Assembly (NCBI GenBank): GCA_023548195.1
Contig: JAJHZJ010000009.1
Coordinates: forward strand, 3,364,501-3,428,500
Source: Bettongia penicillata ogilbyi
Lineage: Eukaryota; Chordata; Mammalia; Diprotodontia; Potoroidae
Direction of reading: 5' to 3'
Length of the DNA: 64,000 nt
The translations under genes and the position numbers were made by a program. Shown here in pieces: positions 63,026-64,000 of the stretch. Within the stretch, counting starts at the first letter, position 1; each line of letters opens with the position of its first letter. Under the pieces are notes generated by a model. It searched no databases, was not told where the DNA came from, and saw nothing but the letters and a program-made list of their open reading frames with translations.

Positions 63026-64000
63026 AAATTTCTAATTAATTAATATTCTAATTCTTTTCCCTTATTTAGGGTAGTTGATGCTATAACATCTAATATACAA
63101 AGTAGAAGAAATGCCATGGCATGCATTCTATCCATTTCATATCTTTTCTCCCTACCTGATTGTGAGTTCTTCTAGAATAATCACCCTGTCTGATCTAAGG
63201 GATGGAAGACACCAAATATAATGTCCTAAAAAGGTCCCAGAACCCTAGTGCTGGCACTTGATTAAGTACCTACTGATACTGATGATTCACACTCCAATAC
63301 CTGCACCACAAATTCATTAAGTACCTCAAAAGGGAAAGCAGCAAGGAAGCTAGTGCTCTATCATCCCCTAACCCCCAAACATTTCCTAGGATCCCACTGG
63401 CCCATTAGCATCACCACTCCACAAAACTTCCCACAGCCATGAGTAAGCTTGGGAGTTATGGCACATGTTTTTAATGGCTGATTAGCACCATATTACTCAT
63501 GACCACTGATTCAGAGTAACTAAGGCTACCAGCGTGAAGAAACCTCAACTCAGCCATAAGGATGAGTGTCTCCCACAGAAGCCTTTGTGGGTGTAAAGAT
63601 GGAAAGTAATTGCAGCTCATATCAACCAACAGAGTCACGGCTTTCAAACACACGGAAGGAGGTCAACCTAGAGATGGATAATAGAAGTCTTGCCAAAGAG
63701 CAAAGGGCAATTTACTCTCAAAGTTATGTCCCACCTTTAGCTTATAGAAAGGACCTTCGAAATACAAGCTATCTGTCTCAGTGATGGATACTATTGGTTT
63801 AAAATTGTAAACTTGATTGAAGTCATTTTGTTTTAACATCACAATCTTTTCCAGATATATTCTCACCTATCCATTCAATGAACAGTCCCTTTGTAACAAA
63901 GCAGTTAAGCTAAATCCACCAGAACATCAAATAAGGTATGCTACAATTTGTGCCCCCATAGTTCCCCACCTCTTAACCAAATGAAAGGAGGTACATTCCT
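63026..64000. other. unassigned sequence to window end
   Basis: No repeat recognised. A 72-codon plus-strand frame (63566-63784) has the most protein-like composition of the non-repeat frames (mixed polar residues, no low complexity), but I see no known domain and no clear splice sites. Confidence 0.4.

Overview
The window looks like nuclear DNA from a marsupial (metatherian). The evidence is its interspersed repeats. There are tRNA-derived SINEs that end in an RTE-like tail (core CCAAGAAAACCCCAAA and its complement), marsupial-type L1 3' ends whose 3' UTR carries the GGCATGCA / TCATGTTG landmarks, many old MIR/THER-type CORE-SINEs, and old L2 and L3/CR1 LINEs in both orientations. I cannot assign a species.

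I found no protein-coding gene, rRNA or functional tRNA. Every open frame that I could relate to a protein family is a decayed LINE fragment: L1 ORF2 C-termini, an L1 ORF1-like coiled coil, L2 reverse transcriptase, L3/CR1 endonuclease and reverse transcriptase, and one RTE-class reverse transcriptase. The other open frames are short, lack similarity I recognise and lack exon-like context. The window reads as intergenic (or deep intronic) DNA.

Layout: 0-7 kb is alternating SINE, L2 and L1, including a 1-kb antisense L1 3' end. 7-9.6 kb is unassigned sequence. 9.6-15.9 kb is SINEs, an antisense L1, an L1 ORF1-like relic and L2. 16-23 kb mixes a dense SINE cluster with three low-repeat blocks that may be conserved non-coding elements. 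23.7-30.4 kb holds SINEs, a 1.5-kb L2 broken by a SINE, an L3/CR1 endonuclease relic and an L1. 30.6-33.3 kb is an L1 3' UTR followed by repeat-poor DNA. 33.5-40.4 kb is L3/CR1, a complete Mar1-type SINE, long L2 copies, a hAT-type MITE nested in L2, and L1. 40.4-46.9 kb is repeat-poor DNA with an AP-1/MAF-like motif cluster, the RTE relic and a Mar1-type SINE. 47-53 kb is L2 plus two L3/CR1 copies and a truncated 7SL retrocopy. 53-61 kb is mostly unassigned sequence with a convergent pair of CTCF-like motifs. 61-63 kb has a second hAT MITE with a perfect 8-bp target duplication and L2 copies.

The most useful observations are the candidate regulatory blocks (21.3, 31.6, 16.0, 46.0, 22.9, 41.1, 54.2 and 60.0 kb), the 7SL-derived pseudogene, the palindromic hAT MITE family, and the RTE relic that retains a 122-codon open frame. 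I did not find a convincing new biological system. All family names rest on remembered consensus features read by eye; no database search was run.
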